Source: Chitinophagaceae bacterium (GTDB lineage Bacteria; Bacteroidota; Bacteroidia; Chitinophagales; Chitinophagaceae). Taken from it: 38,295 nt of DNA. Numbering within the stretch: position 1 is the first letter of the stretch; each line of letters starts with the position of its first letter. Positions 28,091-37,244 of the stretch are shown here, piece after piece. Under the pieces are notes generated by a model, which did not search any database, was not told where the DNA came from, and saw nothing but the letters and a program-made list of their open reading frames with translations. Both the position numbers and the translations under genes were made by a program. The stretch lies in the NCBI GenBank assembly GCA_027486835.1, contig JAIXOJ010000181.1, positions 1 through 38,295 on the forward strand, written 5' to 3'.

Positions 28091-28369
28091 ACTTTTGGGC
28101 CTTTTTTGAGTAAAATGAAACCAAAAAAATTCATTCAGGTGTGGCTATTGGTGAGGAAAAAACAGCGGGTGGGAATTTTTTAAAAGCTCAGGTATTCCTT
28201 TCTGACACATCAAAGCCAAGTTTAAATGACATATGAAGACTTTGCAAAGGAAAAATTGTGCGCATTAAGGAGGGAAATAGCGTTGATGAATAAGTAATTG
28301 GCATTTATTTGCAGCGGTTCTATTATAAAAATAATCATTTCATAAAATCAATAAAATAAATTAACAGCG
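28091..28369 (+). other. Upstream region of the GH3 gene
   Basis: Gene-free. The last 60 nt are very A/T-rich, as is usual before Bacteroidota start codons. No promoter box could be assigned with confidence. Confidence 0.45.
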
Positions 28370-30757
28370 ATGTTTTTAAAGCGGATGTGCTTGGTTGTTG
28401 TCATGTTGCAAAGTGTTTGCTCAATGGCTCAAGACAATACTATTTACCACAAAGGATGGATTGATTTTAACAAAAATGGCCAACTAGACATTTTTGAAGA
28501 TCCCACACAGTCTATACAAAAACGCATAGATGATTTGCTTAGTCAAATGACTTTGGAAGAAAAAACCAACCAATGTGCCACATTGTATGGATACAAAAGA
28601 GTATTAAAAGACGAGCTGCCTACACCAGATTGGAAGAAAGAAATTTGGAAAGACGGAATTGCCAATATTGATGAGCATTTGAATGGGCTGAGAACCACCC
28701 AATATTCCTTTCCATATAGTAAACATGCCGAAGCCATAAATACCGTACAGCGTTGGTTTGTAGAAGAAACACGCTTAGGTATTCCAGTAGATTTTACGGA
28801 TGAAGCCATTCATGGGTTAAACCATGATAGAGCCACACCTTTACCTGCTCCCATTGCCATTGGTAGTACTTGGAACAAAGCATTGGTGCGCCAAGCGGGC
28901 ATCATTGCGGGAAGGGAAGGAAAAGCATTGGGTTATACCAATTTGTATGCGCCAATACTCGATTTGGCTAGAGACCCAAGATGGGGAAGGGTGTTAGAAT
29001 GCTATGGCGAAGAACCGTTTCATGTAACTGCTTTGGGGCAGCAAATGGTAGAGGGCATCCAATCGCAAGGGGTAGCAGCTACCCTAAAACACTATGCAGT
29101 GTACAGCATGCCCAAGGGTGGGAGAGATGGCAATGCCCGAACTGACCCACACGTTACACCAAGAGAATTACACCAATTGCACCTGTATCCCTATCGAAAA
29201 ATTGTAAAGGAATCGCATCCCATGGGGGTAATGAGTAGCTACAACGATTGGGATGGAGTACCTATAAGTGCGAGCTATTATTTTTTAACCGAATTATTAA
29301 GGCAACAATTTGGCTTTACGGGTTATGTGGTTTCAGATAGCGAAGCCATTGAGTATGTAACTACAAAGCACCATGTTGCTGCCGATTATAAAGATGCTGT
29401 ACGGCAAGTGGCAGAAGCTGGTATGAATGTACGCACCCACTTTACGCCTCCTTCTGACTATATACTTCCGCTACGCGAATTGGTGAAAGAGGGTAAGTTG
29501 TCCATGCAAACTTTAGACAGAAATGTGTCGGATGTATTACGGGTAAAATTCCAATTAGGCCTGTTTAACCAACCCTTTGTAGCTAATACCAAAGCTGCGG
29601 ATACCATTGTAGCAGCACCAGATACCAAGGATTTTGCGTTAGAAATGGCCAAGCAATCATTAGTGCTATTAAAAAATGAACAAAATCTATTGCCCCTCAA
29701 GCTGTCTTCGCTCAAAAAAATATTGGTTACTGGCCCTTTGGCAACGGACAAAACAGCCTACACTAGCAGGTACGGGCCTCAAAACTTAACCATCACTTCT
29801 GTATTGGAGGGAATAGAAAACTATGTGGGCCAAAAATCATCGGTTCAATTTGTAAAAGGTTGCGAAATAGTAGATGCTACTTGGCCTGAAAGTGAAATCA
29901 TCCCAACTATTCTTACAGCGAATGAACAACAATTAATTAACGAAGCCGTGGCGGCAGCAAAGCAAAGCGATGTAGTGATTGCGGTAATGGGTGAAGACGA
30001 AAAGCGTTGTGGGGAAAGTAAATCCCGCACTAGTTTGGGATTACCCGGCAGACAATTTCAGCTATTACAGGCTTTGAAAGCCACGGGCAAGCCGATAGTG
30101 TTAGTGCTAATCAATGGACAACCACTAACCATCAATTGGGAAAATCGGTTTATCCCATCTATTTTGGAAGCTTGGTTTCCAAATGCAATGGGTGGTAAGG
30201 CAATTGCAGAAACCCTATTTGGCGATTATAATCCTGGGGGTAAATTGCCCGTTACTTTCCCAAAATCATTAGGACAGATAGAACTTAATTTTCCCTTTAA
30301 ACCGGGTTCACATGCGGGTCAGCCTGGTGATGGCCCTAATGGCTATGGTAATACTGCCGTGGTGGGTGCTTTATATCCTTTTGGTTATGGATTGAGTTAT
30401 ACCAGTTTTAAATACAGCAATTTGGTTATTACTCCGACTACCCAAGAAAATCAAGGCGACATATCCATTGCAATAGATATTACCAATACCGGTAAAATAA
30501 AAGGCGAGGAGGTTGTGCAGTTGTACGTCAAAGACCTGGTTAGTAGTGTAACCACGTATGAAATGCAATTGAGGGGTTTTGAAAGAATCACCCTAAATGC
30601 CAATGAAACCAAGACGGTACATTTTACCTTACATCCCAGCGACTTAGAATTACTAGATAAAAACATGCACTGGGTAGTAGAACCAGGACAATTTCAGGTA
30701 TTAATCGGAAGTAGTTCTGAGGATATTCGGGAAAGAGGAATATTTACATTAAAGTAA
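28370..30757 (+). CDS. bglX-like: Glycoside hydrolase family 3 beta-glycosidase (795 aa)
   Basis: Periplasmic or secreted exo-beta-glycosidase (family members are mostly beta-glucosidases or beta-xylosidases) acting by a retaining mechanism. Signal peptide 1-20 (ends CSMAQ). A short acidic DFNKNGQLDIFEDP segment (32-45) resembles a calcium loop and occurs at this place in many GH3 proteins. The GH3 N-terminal barrel follows, with KH at 240-241 in LKHYAVYS and the nucleophile Asp323 in GYVVSDSEAIEYV. The alpha/beta sandwich includes LVLLKNEQNLLPL and DVVIAVMGEDEKRCGES; YPFGYGLSYT leads into a C-terminal fibronectin-III-like domain. All domains are complete. ATG 28370 is preceded by an A-rich leader. 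The gene has its own hairpin downstream, so it is probably separate from the SGNH-lyase-GH88 unit. Confidence 0.95.
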   Translation: MFLKRMCLVVVMLQSVCSMAQDNTIYHKGWIDFNKNGQLDIFEDPTQSIQKRIDDLLSQMTLEEKTNQCATLYGYKRVLKDELPTPDWKKEIWKDGIANIDEHLNGLRTTQYSFPYSKHAEAINTVQRWFVEETRLGIPVDFTDEAIHGLNHDRATPLPAPIAIGSTWNKALVRQAGIIAGREGKALGYTNLYAPILDLARDPRWGRVLECYGEEPFHVTALGQQMVEGIQSQGVAATLKHYAVYSMPKGGRDGNARTDPHVTPRELHQLHLYPYRKIVKESHPMGVMSSYNDWDGVPISASYYFLTELLRQQFGFTGYVVSDSEAIEYVTTKHHVAADYKDAVRQVAEAGMNVRTHFTPPSDYILPLRELVKEGKLSMQTLDRNVSDVLRVKFQLGLFNQPFVANTKAADTIVAAPDTKDFALEMAKQSLVLLKNEQNLLPLKLSSLKKILVTGPLATDKTAYTSRYGPQNLTITSVLEGIENYVGQKSSVQFVKGCEIVDATWPESEIIPTILTANEQQLINEAVAAAKQSDVVIAVMGEDEKRCGESKSRTSLGLPGRQFQLLQALKATGKPIVLVLINGQPLTINWENRFIPSILEAWFPNAMGGKAIAETLFGDYNPGGKLPVTFPKSLGQIELNFPFKPGSHAGQPGDGPNGYGNTAVVGALYPFGYGLSYTSFKYSNLVITPTTQENQGDISIAIDITNTGKIKGEEVVQLYVKDLVSSVTTYEMQLRGFERITLNANETKTVHFTLHPSDLELLDKNMHWVVEPGQFQVLIGSSSEDIRERGIFTLK

Positions 30758-30856
30758 ATGCAAAGAGGGGCAAATGCTTTTATTGCGCTTTTGATTAGAT
30801 GGTATATGTAGTGAATGTTGCACAAATGCCGTTGGTTTAAAAAAGCCTTTATTAAA

Positions 30857-30911
30857 GGTTACTGCATCATTTTGAAGAAAAAGGATGATGCAGTAACCAT
30901 TGATTTTTCAT
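30857..30911 (+). terminator. Hairpin downstream of the GH3 gene
   Basis: Perfect 14-bp stem GGTTACTGCATCAT / ATGATGCAGTAACC with a 14-nt loop, followed by the T-rich ATTGATTTTTCATTT. The T run is weaker than in the other terminators of this window, so it may be a partial terminator or an mRNA-stabilising hairpin. Confidence 0.7.
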
Positions 30912-30940
30912 TTAACAAACACTACCTAGACAACAGATAA

Positions 30941-31123
30941 TGTTTTATAAACGCCCTTTTATATTCACAGTACCCTAAGTATTGTTTGATTTTTCGCTCA
31001 CCCACTCGTATGCATGCACAAAATCAAGATGGTAGGAAACGCAAAGGACTCTTGAGCGACAAAGGCGAAAAGAAAAAAGCTTGGTTTGTGATGAAAGCCT
31101 ATTATGATAGGATTGGGGAATAG
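30941..31123 (+). pseudogene. Possible remnant of a glycosidase C-terminus
   Basis: A 60-codon open stretch without a good start ends at TAG 31121. The last part (from ATG 31010) reads DGRKRKGLLSDKGEKKKAW followed by FVMKAYYDRIGE. The pattern NRKGL-D-KKAF resembles the last helix of family 2 glycosidases of the beta-glucuronidase type. If so, this is the tail of a lost enzyme that would have fitted the locus well. The stretch is too short to be sure, and it could be chance or a small unknown gene. Confidence 0.3.
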
Positions 31124-31196
31124 TGGTTAGTGATTAGTTGATAGTTTTTTAGTTTTTCTGTAAGTGTCTTTTATTCGTAATTCGAAATTAATTTAA

Positions 31197-32576
31197 ATGA
31201 AGCCTTTTTATTTCCTAGTAGCATTATTGTTGTTGTCTGTAGTTGGAATGGGTCAAAAAGATCCTTCTCCCTTGTTCAAATCGGGCGACCGTGTTTGCTT
31301 TGTGGGAAATAGCATTACCAACAATGGAGAGTTTTATCACCAGATTTTTTTGTACGAAGTAACCCGTTTCCCAAACAAAGACATTAGCTTTTTCAATTGT
31401 GGTATTTCTGGTGACGTGTGCAGCGGGGTACTCAAGCGCATGGATTGGGATGTTTTGTCGCATCAACCCACCCATGCCGTCATAAAACTTGGTATGAACG
31501 ATGTACTTAGAAGCCAGTATGGAGCACAACCCACCACTAATCCTGATACCCTTGCAAAAAGGGAAATGGCTATCAAAAATTACAAGCAACTGCTTGATAG
31601 TATCGTAAGGTTGTTGATGGCCAAGCAGGTAAAAGTAATCCTGCAAACACCCACTATCTATGAACAAAAAGCCCAGTTGAAACGAGAAAATAACTTGGGC
31701 GTAAATGATGCATTAAAACAATGCGCCGATTACATACAGGGCTTAGCCAAGCAATACCAATTACCCGTTGTAGATTATTGGACCCTGCTTAATTCGCTAA
31801 ACGAAGGCTTACAAGCCAAAGACCCCAACGCTACTATTGTTGGCCCAGATAGGGTACACCCCGGTACTACTGGACATTTGGTAATGGCCTATCAGTTTTT
31901 AAAAACCTTCAACGAGCCACAATTTATTGCACAGATTGCCATTGAAAAAAACGAAATCAAAAGCAATAAAACCAGCAAGGATTGCATAATTTCCGATTGG
32001 AAAGAAAATAAAAAGGAAATACTTTTTACAGTAAAAGAGAACGCCCTTCCTTTTCCTTATTCAAAAGACCAACAACAAGGGATGGATTTGGTGCCGTTTA
32101 TTCAAGACCTTTCTTTGGAGCAATTTACGGTGAATCATTCCTTACCAGAAAGGGTACAATTATTCATCGACAGTATTTCAATAGGCATATTTACCCGTGA
32201 GGAATTAAATAAGGGCATCAATTTAGCCACTTACCACCAATCGCCGCAATATGTCCAAGCAGAAAAAGTAAGGGGCATTCTAAATAATATGTGGAAGAAT
32301 GTAGCCATGCGCCGAACCATCGATTATGTAGAATTTAAACACCTTACAGATTATAAAGGCGATAAAGCAGACATAGCTGCCATCAAAGCTTACCTAGACA
32401 ATTTGTTTGCAACCAAACTTTCAGACACACCTTTCTACAAAACGCAGTTTGATGCCTACATTAAAAACAAACCAAACCAAAAAACCTACGAACAGGAGAT
32501 AATAGCCTTGAAAGCGAAAGCCTACGAAGCCGCTCAACCAGTAGCACACCGCTTTGTGCTGAAACCAGCTCCTTAA
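31197..32576 (+). CDS. SGNH/GDSL-family hydrolase, probable carbohydrate esterase (459 aa)
   Basis: Secreted SGNH hydrolase, expected to remove acetyl or other acyl groups from glycans. Signal peptide about 1-19 (ends GMGQ). Block I is FVGNSIT with catalytic Ser39; block II Gly in NCGISGD (about 69-72); block III GMND (99-102, Asn101); block V DRVHPG with Asp218 and His221. All four blocks are present. A C-terminal extension of about 200 residues (about 250-459) outside the SGNH core has no family I recognise; it is rich in charged helices. First gene of a three-gene + strand unit, 50 bp before the lyase. Confidence 0.9.
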   Translation: MKPFYFLVALLLLSVVGMGQKDPSPLFKSGDRVCFVGNSITNNGEFYHQIFLYEVTRFPNKDISFFNCGISGDVCSGVLKRMDWDVLSHQPTHAVIKLGMNDVLRSQYGAQPTTNPDTLAKREMAIKNYKQLLDSIVRLLMAKQVKVILQTPTIYEQKAQLKRENNLGVNDALKQCADYIQGLAKQYQLPVVDYWTLLNSLNEGLQAKDPNATIVGPDRVHPGTTGHLVMAYQFLKTFNEPQFIAQIAIEKNEIKSNKTSKDCIISDWKENKKEILFTVKENALPFPYSKDQQQGMDLVPFIQDLSLEQFTVNHSLPERVQLFIDSISIGIFTREELNKGINLATYHQSPQYVQAEKVRGILNNMWKNVAMRRTIDYVEFKHLTDYKGDKADIAAIKAYLDNLFATKLSDTPFYKTQFDAYIKNKPNQKTYEQEIIALKAKAYEAAQPVAHRFVLKPAP

Positions 32577-32626
32577 ACCAAACAGGTCTTTTCAAGCATT
32601 TTTTCGTAAATAAATTTTGATTTCAA

Positions 32627-34552
32627 ATGAAGTGGATTGTATTTCCCTTGTTGGTAATGGTATTGCTTTCACAAGCGCAAGTTACCCAACGCAATATCTT
32701 AACTACCAGTTATTCACTGTCTGATATTCAGCAAAGTATATTACCCATAGAGCAGTTTAAGCCATTTCCACAAACCCCAGATGAATGGAAAAAACAGGTG
32801 GCAGATAGCATTTTAATGCGTTTGGTGAATGATGGCGAAAAGCGGCTCAATTTCAAGTTTACACCAGTTCCGCTTAGTGCCATTTTGGCTTTCAAAAGGC
32901 AGGGCAATCGCTCCATCTACGAAGGGTATTCCTTTGTAAAAAGAACCACTTTAATTCAATTGACCTTGGCAGAAAGTATTGAAGGAAAAGGCCGATTTAT
33001 GGATGCCATTATGGAAGGAATTTGGTCAATCTGCGAAGAAAGTTATTGGGGCGTACCAGCACACATAACCGAAACATCGGGCGTACCAAATGTGGAAGCC
33101 CCCTATGTGGAATTGTTTACCGCAGAAACCGCAGCCACACTGGGGCTGGTTAATTATTTCTTAGGGGCGCAGTTAGACAAGCAAAGCCCGCTATTGCGCA
33201 AGCGCATCTACCATGAATTGGAGCAACGCTTTTTTAAGCCCATTGAAGCCCATCGAGAAACCTATGCTTATCTAAACAAAGCGGTAAAGGTGAATAATTG
33301 GAATCCTTGGATCATGTCTAACTGGTTGCTTACTACCCTTTTTGCCGAACCCGACCAGCAGAAAAGAAGCACCATGGTGTATGAAGCCATGCAGGGGCTA
33401 GACAAATATTTCAATGGGCTAGGCAACGAAGGAGGCTGCGACGAAGGGGCGCATTATTGGACAGCGGCTGGTGCAAGTGCATTTGATTGTTTGGAAATGT
33501 TAGAGCAAGGAAGCAATGGAAAAGTGCAAGTATTTTCCCATCCTTTGATCCAGAAAATGCTTGCTTATATCTACAAAGTACACATTGGCAGCGATTATTT
33601 TGTGAATGTGGGTGATGGTGAGCCTACGATTGAAAATCTATCGGGGAGTTTTCTTGCTCGTGTGGCCAAAGCTGTTAATGACCAACAGATGGCGCTTTTT
33701 GCAGGTTATGTGAAGGACAATTACCCAATTACGTTTAGCCTAGACAGTTTCCATAAATACAGGGGCATACAAAATATACTTTCATTTAAGTCATTACCCA
33801 ATGCAAAAAATACCTATCGAGCACTCGATTATATATGGATAAATGATGTGCAACTGTTGACTGCTCGCACTAAAAACAACCTCTACTTAGCCACTCATGC
33901 TGGCCACAATGGCGAAAGTCATAACCATAATGATGTGGGTGATTTTGTTGTTTATTCCAATGATGAACCATTCCTAATTGATGCAGGAAGGGGAACCTAT
34001 ACGGCCAAAACCTTCGGCCCTCACCGTTATGAATTATGGAATACCCAATCGAATTACCACAACCTGCCCATTATTAATGGTGTGGGTCAGTCGGCGGGCA
34101 AAGAATTTGCTGCCACCGATGTAGTAAACAGCAGTACGCCAAAAGAAATAAAACTAAGCATGGAGCTTTCCAAAACTTGGCCGCAAGAGTTGGGTATCAT
34201 GCAATGGAAAAGAACCAATAGCCTGCTTCTGGATAAAGAAGAAGTGAAGATTGTGGATCAATATGTGTTGAAAAATGCCCCTGAACAATTGCAACAAGTA
34301 TTTATGACAGTGGCAAAAGTGGACACTACCCAAATGGGCAACATAAAGTTGATAGGAGAGCAGGGACAATTGCTGTTAAGCTACAATCCAGCATTGTTTA
34401 CCATTACAACCGAATTGCCCCTTACCACAGGGCCTGAATATGCTAAAATTGGAAAGTATTGGAATGGTAAAACAATCACGAGGATTATCCTCACCGTTAA
34501 AAAACCTCAGGCAAAAGCCACATTTACTTATACAATTAGGCAATTAAAATAA
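32627..34552 (+). CDS. Heparinase II/III-family polysaccharide lyase (641 aa)
   Basis: Predicted exported lyase cutting next to uronic acids by beta-elimination. Signal peptide about 1-18 (ends SQAQ). The alpha/alpha toroid (about 50-380) includes YEGYSFVKRTTLIQ, WNPWIMSNWL (225-234) and NEGGCDEGAHYW (267-278). The C-terminal beta-sandwich carries the family hallmark GESHNHNDVGDFVVY (about 429-443) and PFLIDAGRGTYT. His/Asn/Tyr residues in these segments are where the catalytic site lies in PL12, PL15, PL21 and PL33 members. Family members act on heparin, hyaluronan, alginate or gellan-type polymers; which of these applies cannot be told by eye. Its position next to GH88 supports a product with an unsaturated uronyl end. 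Confidence 0.9.
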   Translation: MKWIVFPLLVMVLLSQAQVTQRNILTTSYSLSDIQQSILPIEQFKPFPQTPDEWKKQVADSILMRLVNDGEKRLNFKFTPVPLSAILAFKRQGNRSIYEGYSFVKRTTLIQLTLAESIEGKGRFMDAIMEGIWSICEESYWGVPAHITETSGVPNVEAPYVELFTAETAATLGLVNYFLGAQLDKQSPLLRKRIYHELEQRFFKPIEAHRETYAYLNKAVKVNNWNPWIMSNWLLTTLFAEPDQQKRSTMVYEAMQGLDKYFNGLGNEGGCDEGAHYWTAAGASAFDCLEMLEQGSNGKVQVFSHPLIQKMLAYIYKVHIGSDYFVNVGDGEPTIENLSGSFLARVAKAVNDQQMALFAGYVKDNYPITFSLDSFHKYRGIQNILSFKSLPNAKNTYRALDYIWINDVQLLTARTKNNLYLATHAGHNGESHNHNDVGDFVVYSNDEPFLIDAGRGTYTAKTFGPHRYELWNTQSNYHNLPIINGVGQSAGKEFAATDVVNSSTPKEIKLSMELSKTWPQELGIMQWKRTNSLLLDKEEVKIVDQYVLKNAPEQLQQVFMTVAKVDTTQMGNIKLIGEQGQLLLSYNPALFTITTELPLTTGPEYAKIGKYWNGKTITRIILTVKKPQAKATFTYTIRQLK

Positions 34553-34601
34553 TGTTCACTAGCAGATTTTCTTTTTTCTTTGACTCAATAAATGATACAA
34601 T

Positions 34602-35873
34602 ATGAATATTCTAAACGGTAATTTCTTCTTATCAAAACAGGCAGTATATCAACCATGTAATTGGTTTACCAGAAATGGATGGAGATATAAAATGGTGTTG
34701 ATGGCTGTTGCATCTTTTTTTACATTGGCTACCATGGCACAACGCAATGTGGCCTCGTACGACAAAGCAATTGCAGCAGCAGTTTCACAATACAAGTCAG
34801 CAGTGAAACAATACGCAGATAGTAGTATTTACCCCCGCAGCACTAAGCCCGATGGTTCGCTTTACACTATTAAAAGCGAGGATTGGTGTAGTGGTTTTTT
34901 CCCAGGTTCTTTGTGGTTATTGTATGGAATGACCAAAGATGTTGCATTTAAAAACGCCGCCATCAAATGGTCGGTGGCCTTGGAAAAAGAACAATTTAAC
35001 ACCACCACCCACGATCTAGGATTTATGATGTATATACCATTTGGAGCTGGTTATCAGGTTTTAAAAAATGAATCGTACAAGAAGATAATTATTCAATCAG
35101 CTAAATCATTAGCCACAAGGTTTCATCCTAACGTAGGAGTAATAAAGTCTTGGGATTTTAAACCATATACCTATCCAGTAATAATAGACAATATGATGAA
35201 TTTGGAGCTGTTGTTTGAAGCAAGCAAGCTAACTGGTGATAAACGCTTTCGCGAAATAGCCATTAAACATGCCGATTATGACATGCAGCACCATTTCCGG
35301 AAAGACTACAGTTCCTACCATGTTGTGGATTATGATAGTACCAATGGTAAAGTAATCAGGAAACAAACCAACCAAGGCTACAACGACGAATCTGCTTGGG
35401 CACGTGGACAGGCTTGGGGCTTGTATGGTTTCACGGTCATGTATCGCTACACCCAAAACAAGAAATACCTCGATCAGGCTAACCACATTGCAGATTTTAT
35501 TTTGAACCATCCCAATTACCCAAAAGACGGTGTGCCTTTCTGGGATTTCAACGACCCCAAAATTCCCAACACCTATCGAGATGCTTCAGCTGGTGCAATT
35601 ATTGCTTCGGCATTACTAGAATTGCGTAAATACGTACCTTCCAAAAGCGGGGTTTATCTAAAGCAAGCACAGCTTATACTAAACACCCTCACCCAACCCG
35701 AATATTTAGCAGAAAAAGGCAATGGCAATTTCATTCTAAAACATTGTGTGGGTAATTGGCCCAAAGGAAAAGCCACCGGCGAAATAGATGCCGCCATTAA
35801 TTATGGTGATTATTATCTTTTGGAAGCCATCGATAGGGCACGAAGGATAAAAAAGTCTGAATTAGGGAAATAG
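34602..35873 (+). CDS. ugl-like: GH88 unsaturated glucuronyl hydrolase (423 aa)
   Basis: Removes the 4,5-unsaturated uronic acid that a lyase leaves at the non-reducing end, by hydrating the double bond. The family's two key acids are visible: Asp138 in THDLGFM and Asp196 in IIDNMMNLELLFE, spaced 58 residues apart, close to the 61 of the characterised Bacillus enzyme. ESAWARGQAWGLYG (about 263-276) and the ends of the (alpha/alpha)6 barrel (EIDAAINYGDYYLLEAI) also match. The ATG at 34602 gives a long leader with a basic stretch (RNGWRYK) before the hydrophobic core and ends at TMAQ; ATG 34692, preceded by GGAG at seven bases, is an alternative that keeps only the hydrophobic part. Last gene of the unit, with a terminator 39 nt after the stop. 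Confidence 0.93.
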   Translation: MNILNGNFFLSKQAVYQPCNWFTRNGWRYKMVLMAVASFFTLATMAQRNVASYDKAIAAAVSQYKSAVKQYADSSIYPRSTKPDGSLYTIKSEDWCSGFFPGSLWLLYGMTKDVAFKNAAIKWSVALEKEQFNTTTHDLGFMMYIPFGAGYQVLKNESYKKIIIQSAKSLATRFHPNVGVIKSWDFKPYTYPVIIDNMMNLELLFEASKLTGDKRFREIAIKHADYDMQHHFRKDYSSYHVVDYDSTNGKVIRKQTNQGYNDESAWARGQAWGLYGFTVMYRYTQNKKYLDQANHIADFILNHPNYPKDGVPFWDFNDPKIPNTYRDASAGAIIASALLELRKYVPSKSGVYLKQAQLILNTLTQPEYLAEKGNGNFILKHCVGNWPKGKATGEIDAAINYGDYYLLEAIDRARRIKKSELGK

Positions 35874-35911
35874 CTATTTTTTTAACAAGAACGGCTCATC
35901 TGTAAGTGGAG

Positions 35912-35946
35912 CAGGCTTATACCTAAACGGAGCATAAGCCTGTTTT
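35912..35946 (+). terminator. Intrinsic terminator of the SGNH-lyase-GH88 operon
   Basis: Stem CAGGCTTAT / ATAAGCCTG with a 13-nt loop and TTTT directly after it. Confidence 0.8.
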
Positions 35947-36047
35947 GCTATATTGGTAAACAGTTCTCCATTTGTATCACATTTTTCCTTCGAGGTAATA
36001 AATCAAATTATTGGGCAACGCCCATCCTAGTAGATTAAAGCGAAGGG

Positions 36048-36383
36048 TACTTGTTATATAAAACTGACTGCTTGTTATACAAAGCTGGCTACTTTCTATA
36101 CAAAGCTGGCTACTTTCTATACAAAGCTGGCTACTTTCTGTACAAAGCTGGCTACTTTCTGTACAAAGCTGGCTACTTTCTGTACAAAGCTGACTACTTT
36201 CTGTACAAAGCTGGCTACTTTCTATACAAAGCTGGCTACTTTGTATAGAAAGCTGGCTACTTTCTATACAAAGCTGACTACTTTCTGTACAAAGCTGGCT
36301 ACTTTCTATAGAAAGCTGGCTACTTTCTGTACAAAGCTGGCTACTTTCTGTACAAAGCTGGCAACTTACTACACAAAGCTGGG
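36048..36383. repeat. 16-copy, 21-bp tandem array
   Basis: Sixteen uninterrupted 21-bp units. Each holds a 14-nt near-palindrome CTTTCTATACAAAG (variants CTTTCTGTACAAAG, and the fully palindromic CTTTCTATAGAAAG) and a 7-nt spacer CTGGCTA or CTGACTA. The first and last units are more degenerate. On the + strand it can be read as the heptapeptide YKAGYFL, but a TAG interrupts the frame after nine repeats and there is no leader or start context, so I treat it as non-coding. Confidence 0.95.
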
Positions 36384-36767
36384 CAACCTATTCAGATGGA
36401 CATGTTGCCTGAACAGGTAAATGGAATTTCCAAATCCCATTAACAGCTATTACTTTTTTTGCAGCAAAATGACCCCTTTGAACAGCCAAAAGCAAGTAAA
36501 GGCTCAGGAAATATATGTATTCGCAAAATTGCTTAGAGTAGTGTGATGAATGAAGCATGTACTACCCAAAAACGATAACAATCTATCTGTAATGTACGTA
36601 GGTTGCCATCCAACAGAATACATTTCCCTTATTTTAGCGTGCGATGGGCGTAAGTAATGGTAATTATGGACTTTTTAAAAATAGAAATGAAGGATTAACC
36701 TGCGTATATTAGCGAGTTAGCTGCAACTGTAGCGGACGACACAACGGACACTTAACAAACATAAAAT
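36384..36767 (+). other. Gene-free region upstream of the nuclease pair
   Basis: No gene in 384 nt. The last 60 nt contain TGCGTATATTAGCGAG (a plausible promoter with a TATATTAG core) followed by GTTAGCTGC at 36716-36724 and an A-rich leader. The GTTAGCTGC motif recurs in inverted form after the Mrr gene. Confidence 0.45.
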
Positions 36768-37244
36768 ATGACCTTTAACGACATAGACGAAATAAAAAAA
36801 ACTGGTTTTACAGGCTTTAAAAAAATGAGTGAATTGTTCCTTGACAGTTCCATGCTTCCCGACAATAACGGAGTTTACCTTGTGCTTAATATTGACAACA
36901 AGCCAGGAGAATTTCTAACAGTTGGTTCGGGCGGACACTTTAAGGGTAAAAATCCCAATGTTTCATTGACAGAGCTAAAATCAAACTGGGTTGACAACAC
37001 AAAAGTTGTTTACATCGGCAAAGCAACTTCGCTTAAATCACGTTTGCGACAATACTTTGGTTTTGGTCAAGGTAAAAACATCGGACATTACGGTGGAAGA
37101 CTCATTTGGCAGTTAAAGTATTCAAAGGACTTAGTTGTTTGCTGGAAAGCAATGACAACAGACCCACGAGAATTTGAAGCTGACCTTATAAGACAATTTG
37201 TATCAATCTACGGTTGCCGACCGTTTGCAAACTTGAAAGACTAA
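36768..37244 (+). CDS. GIY-YIG nuclease-superfamily protein (158 aa)
   Basis: Small protein that is essentially a single GIY-YIG domain. The motif elements are NGVYLV (GVY at 35-37), VVYIGKATSLKSRLRQY (VYIG at 81-84, catalytic-type Arg92), HYGGRLIWQL (107-116), the metal-binding Glu137 in PREFEADLIRQF and the terminal Asn155 in RPFANLKD. There is an insertion between the first two strands (about 38-78). All expected active-site positions are filled, so nuclease activity is likely; the target is unknown. Its TAA stop overlaps the ATG of the next gene (TAATG), so the two are translationally coupled. Codon use is richer in GAC and ACA than in the sugar genes to the left, hinting at separate origin. 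Confidence 0.85.
   Translation: MTFNDIDEIKKTGFTGFKKMSELFLDSSMLPDNNGVYLVLNIDNKPGEFLTVGSGGHFKGKNPNVSLTELKSNWVDNTKVVYIGKATSLKSRLRQYFGFGQGKNIGHYGGRLIWQLKYSKDLVVCWKAMTTDPREFEADLIRQFVSIYGCRPFANLKD

Noticed and set aside
27718-28109. Heptapeptide-repeat protein genes on the + strand
   Set aside because: Several frames are open only because of the 21-bp repeat; one unit lacks a base, there is no leader, and the peptides have no family likeness.
31224-31667. 147-aa minus-strand frame opposite the SGNH gene
   Set aside because: The opposite strand encodes a complete SGNH core with all catalytic blocks; this is a shadow.
36051-36248. 65-aa YKAGYFL repeat protein
   Set aside because: Open frame produced by the 21-bp period and ended by a stop inside the array; no start context.
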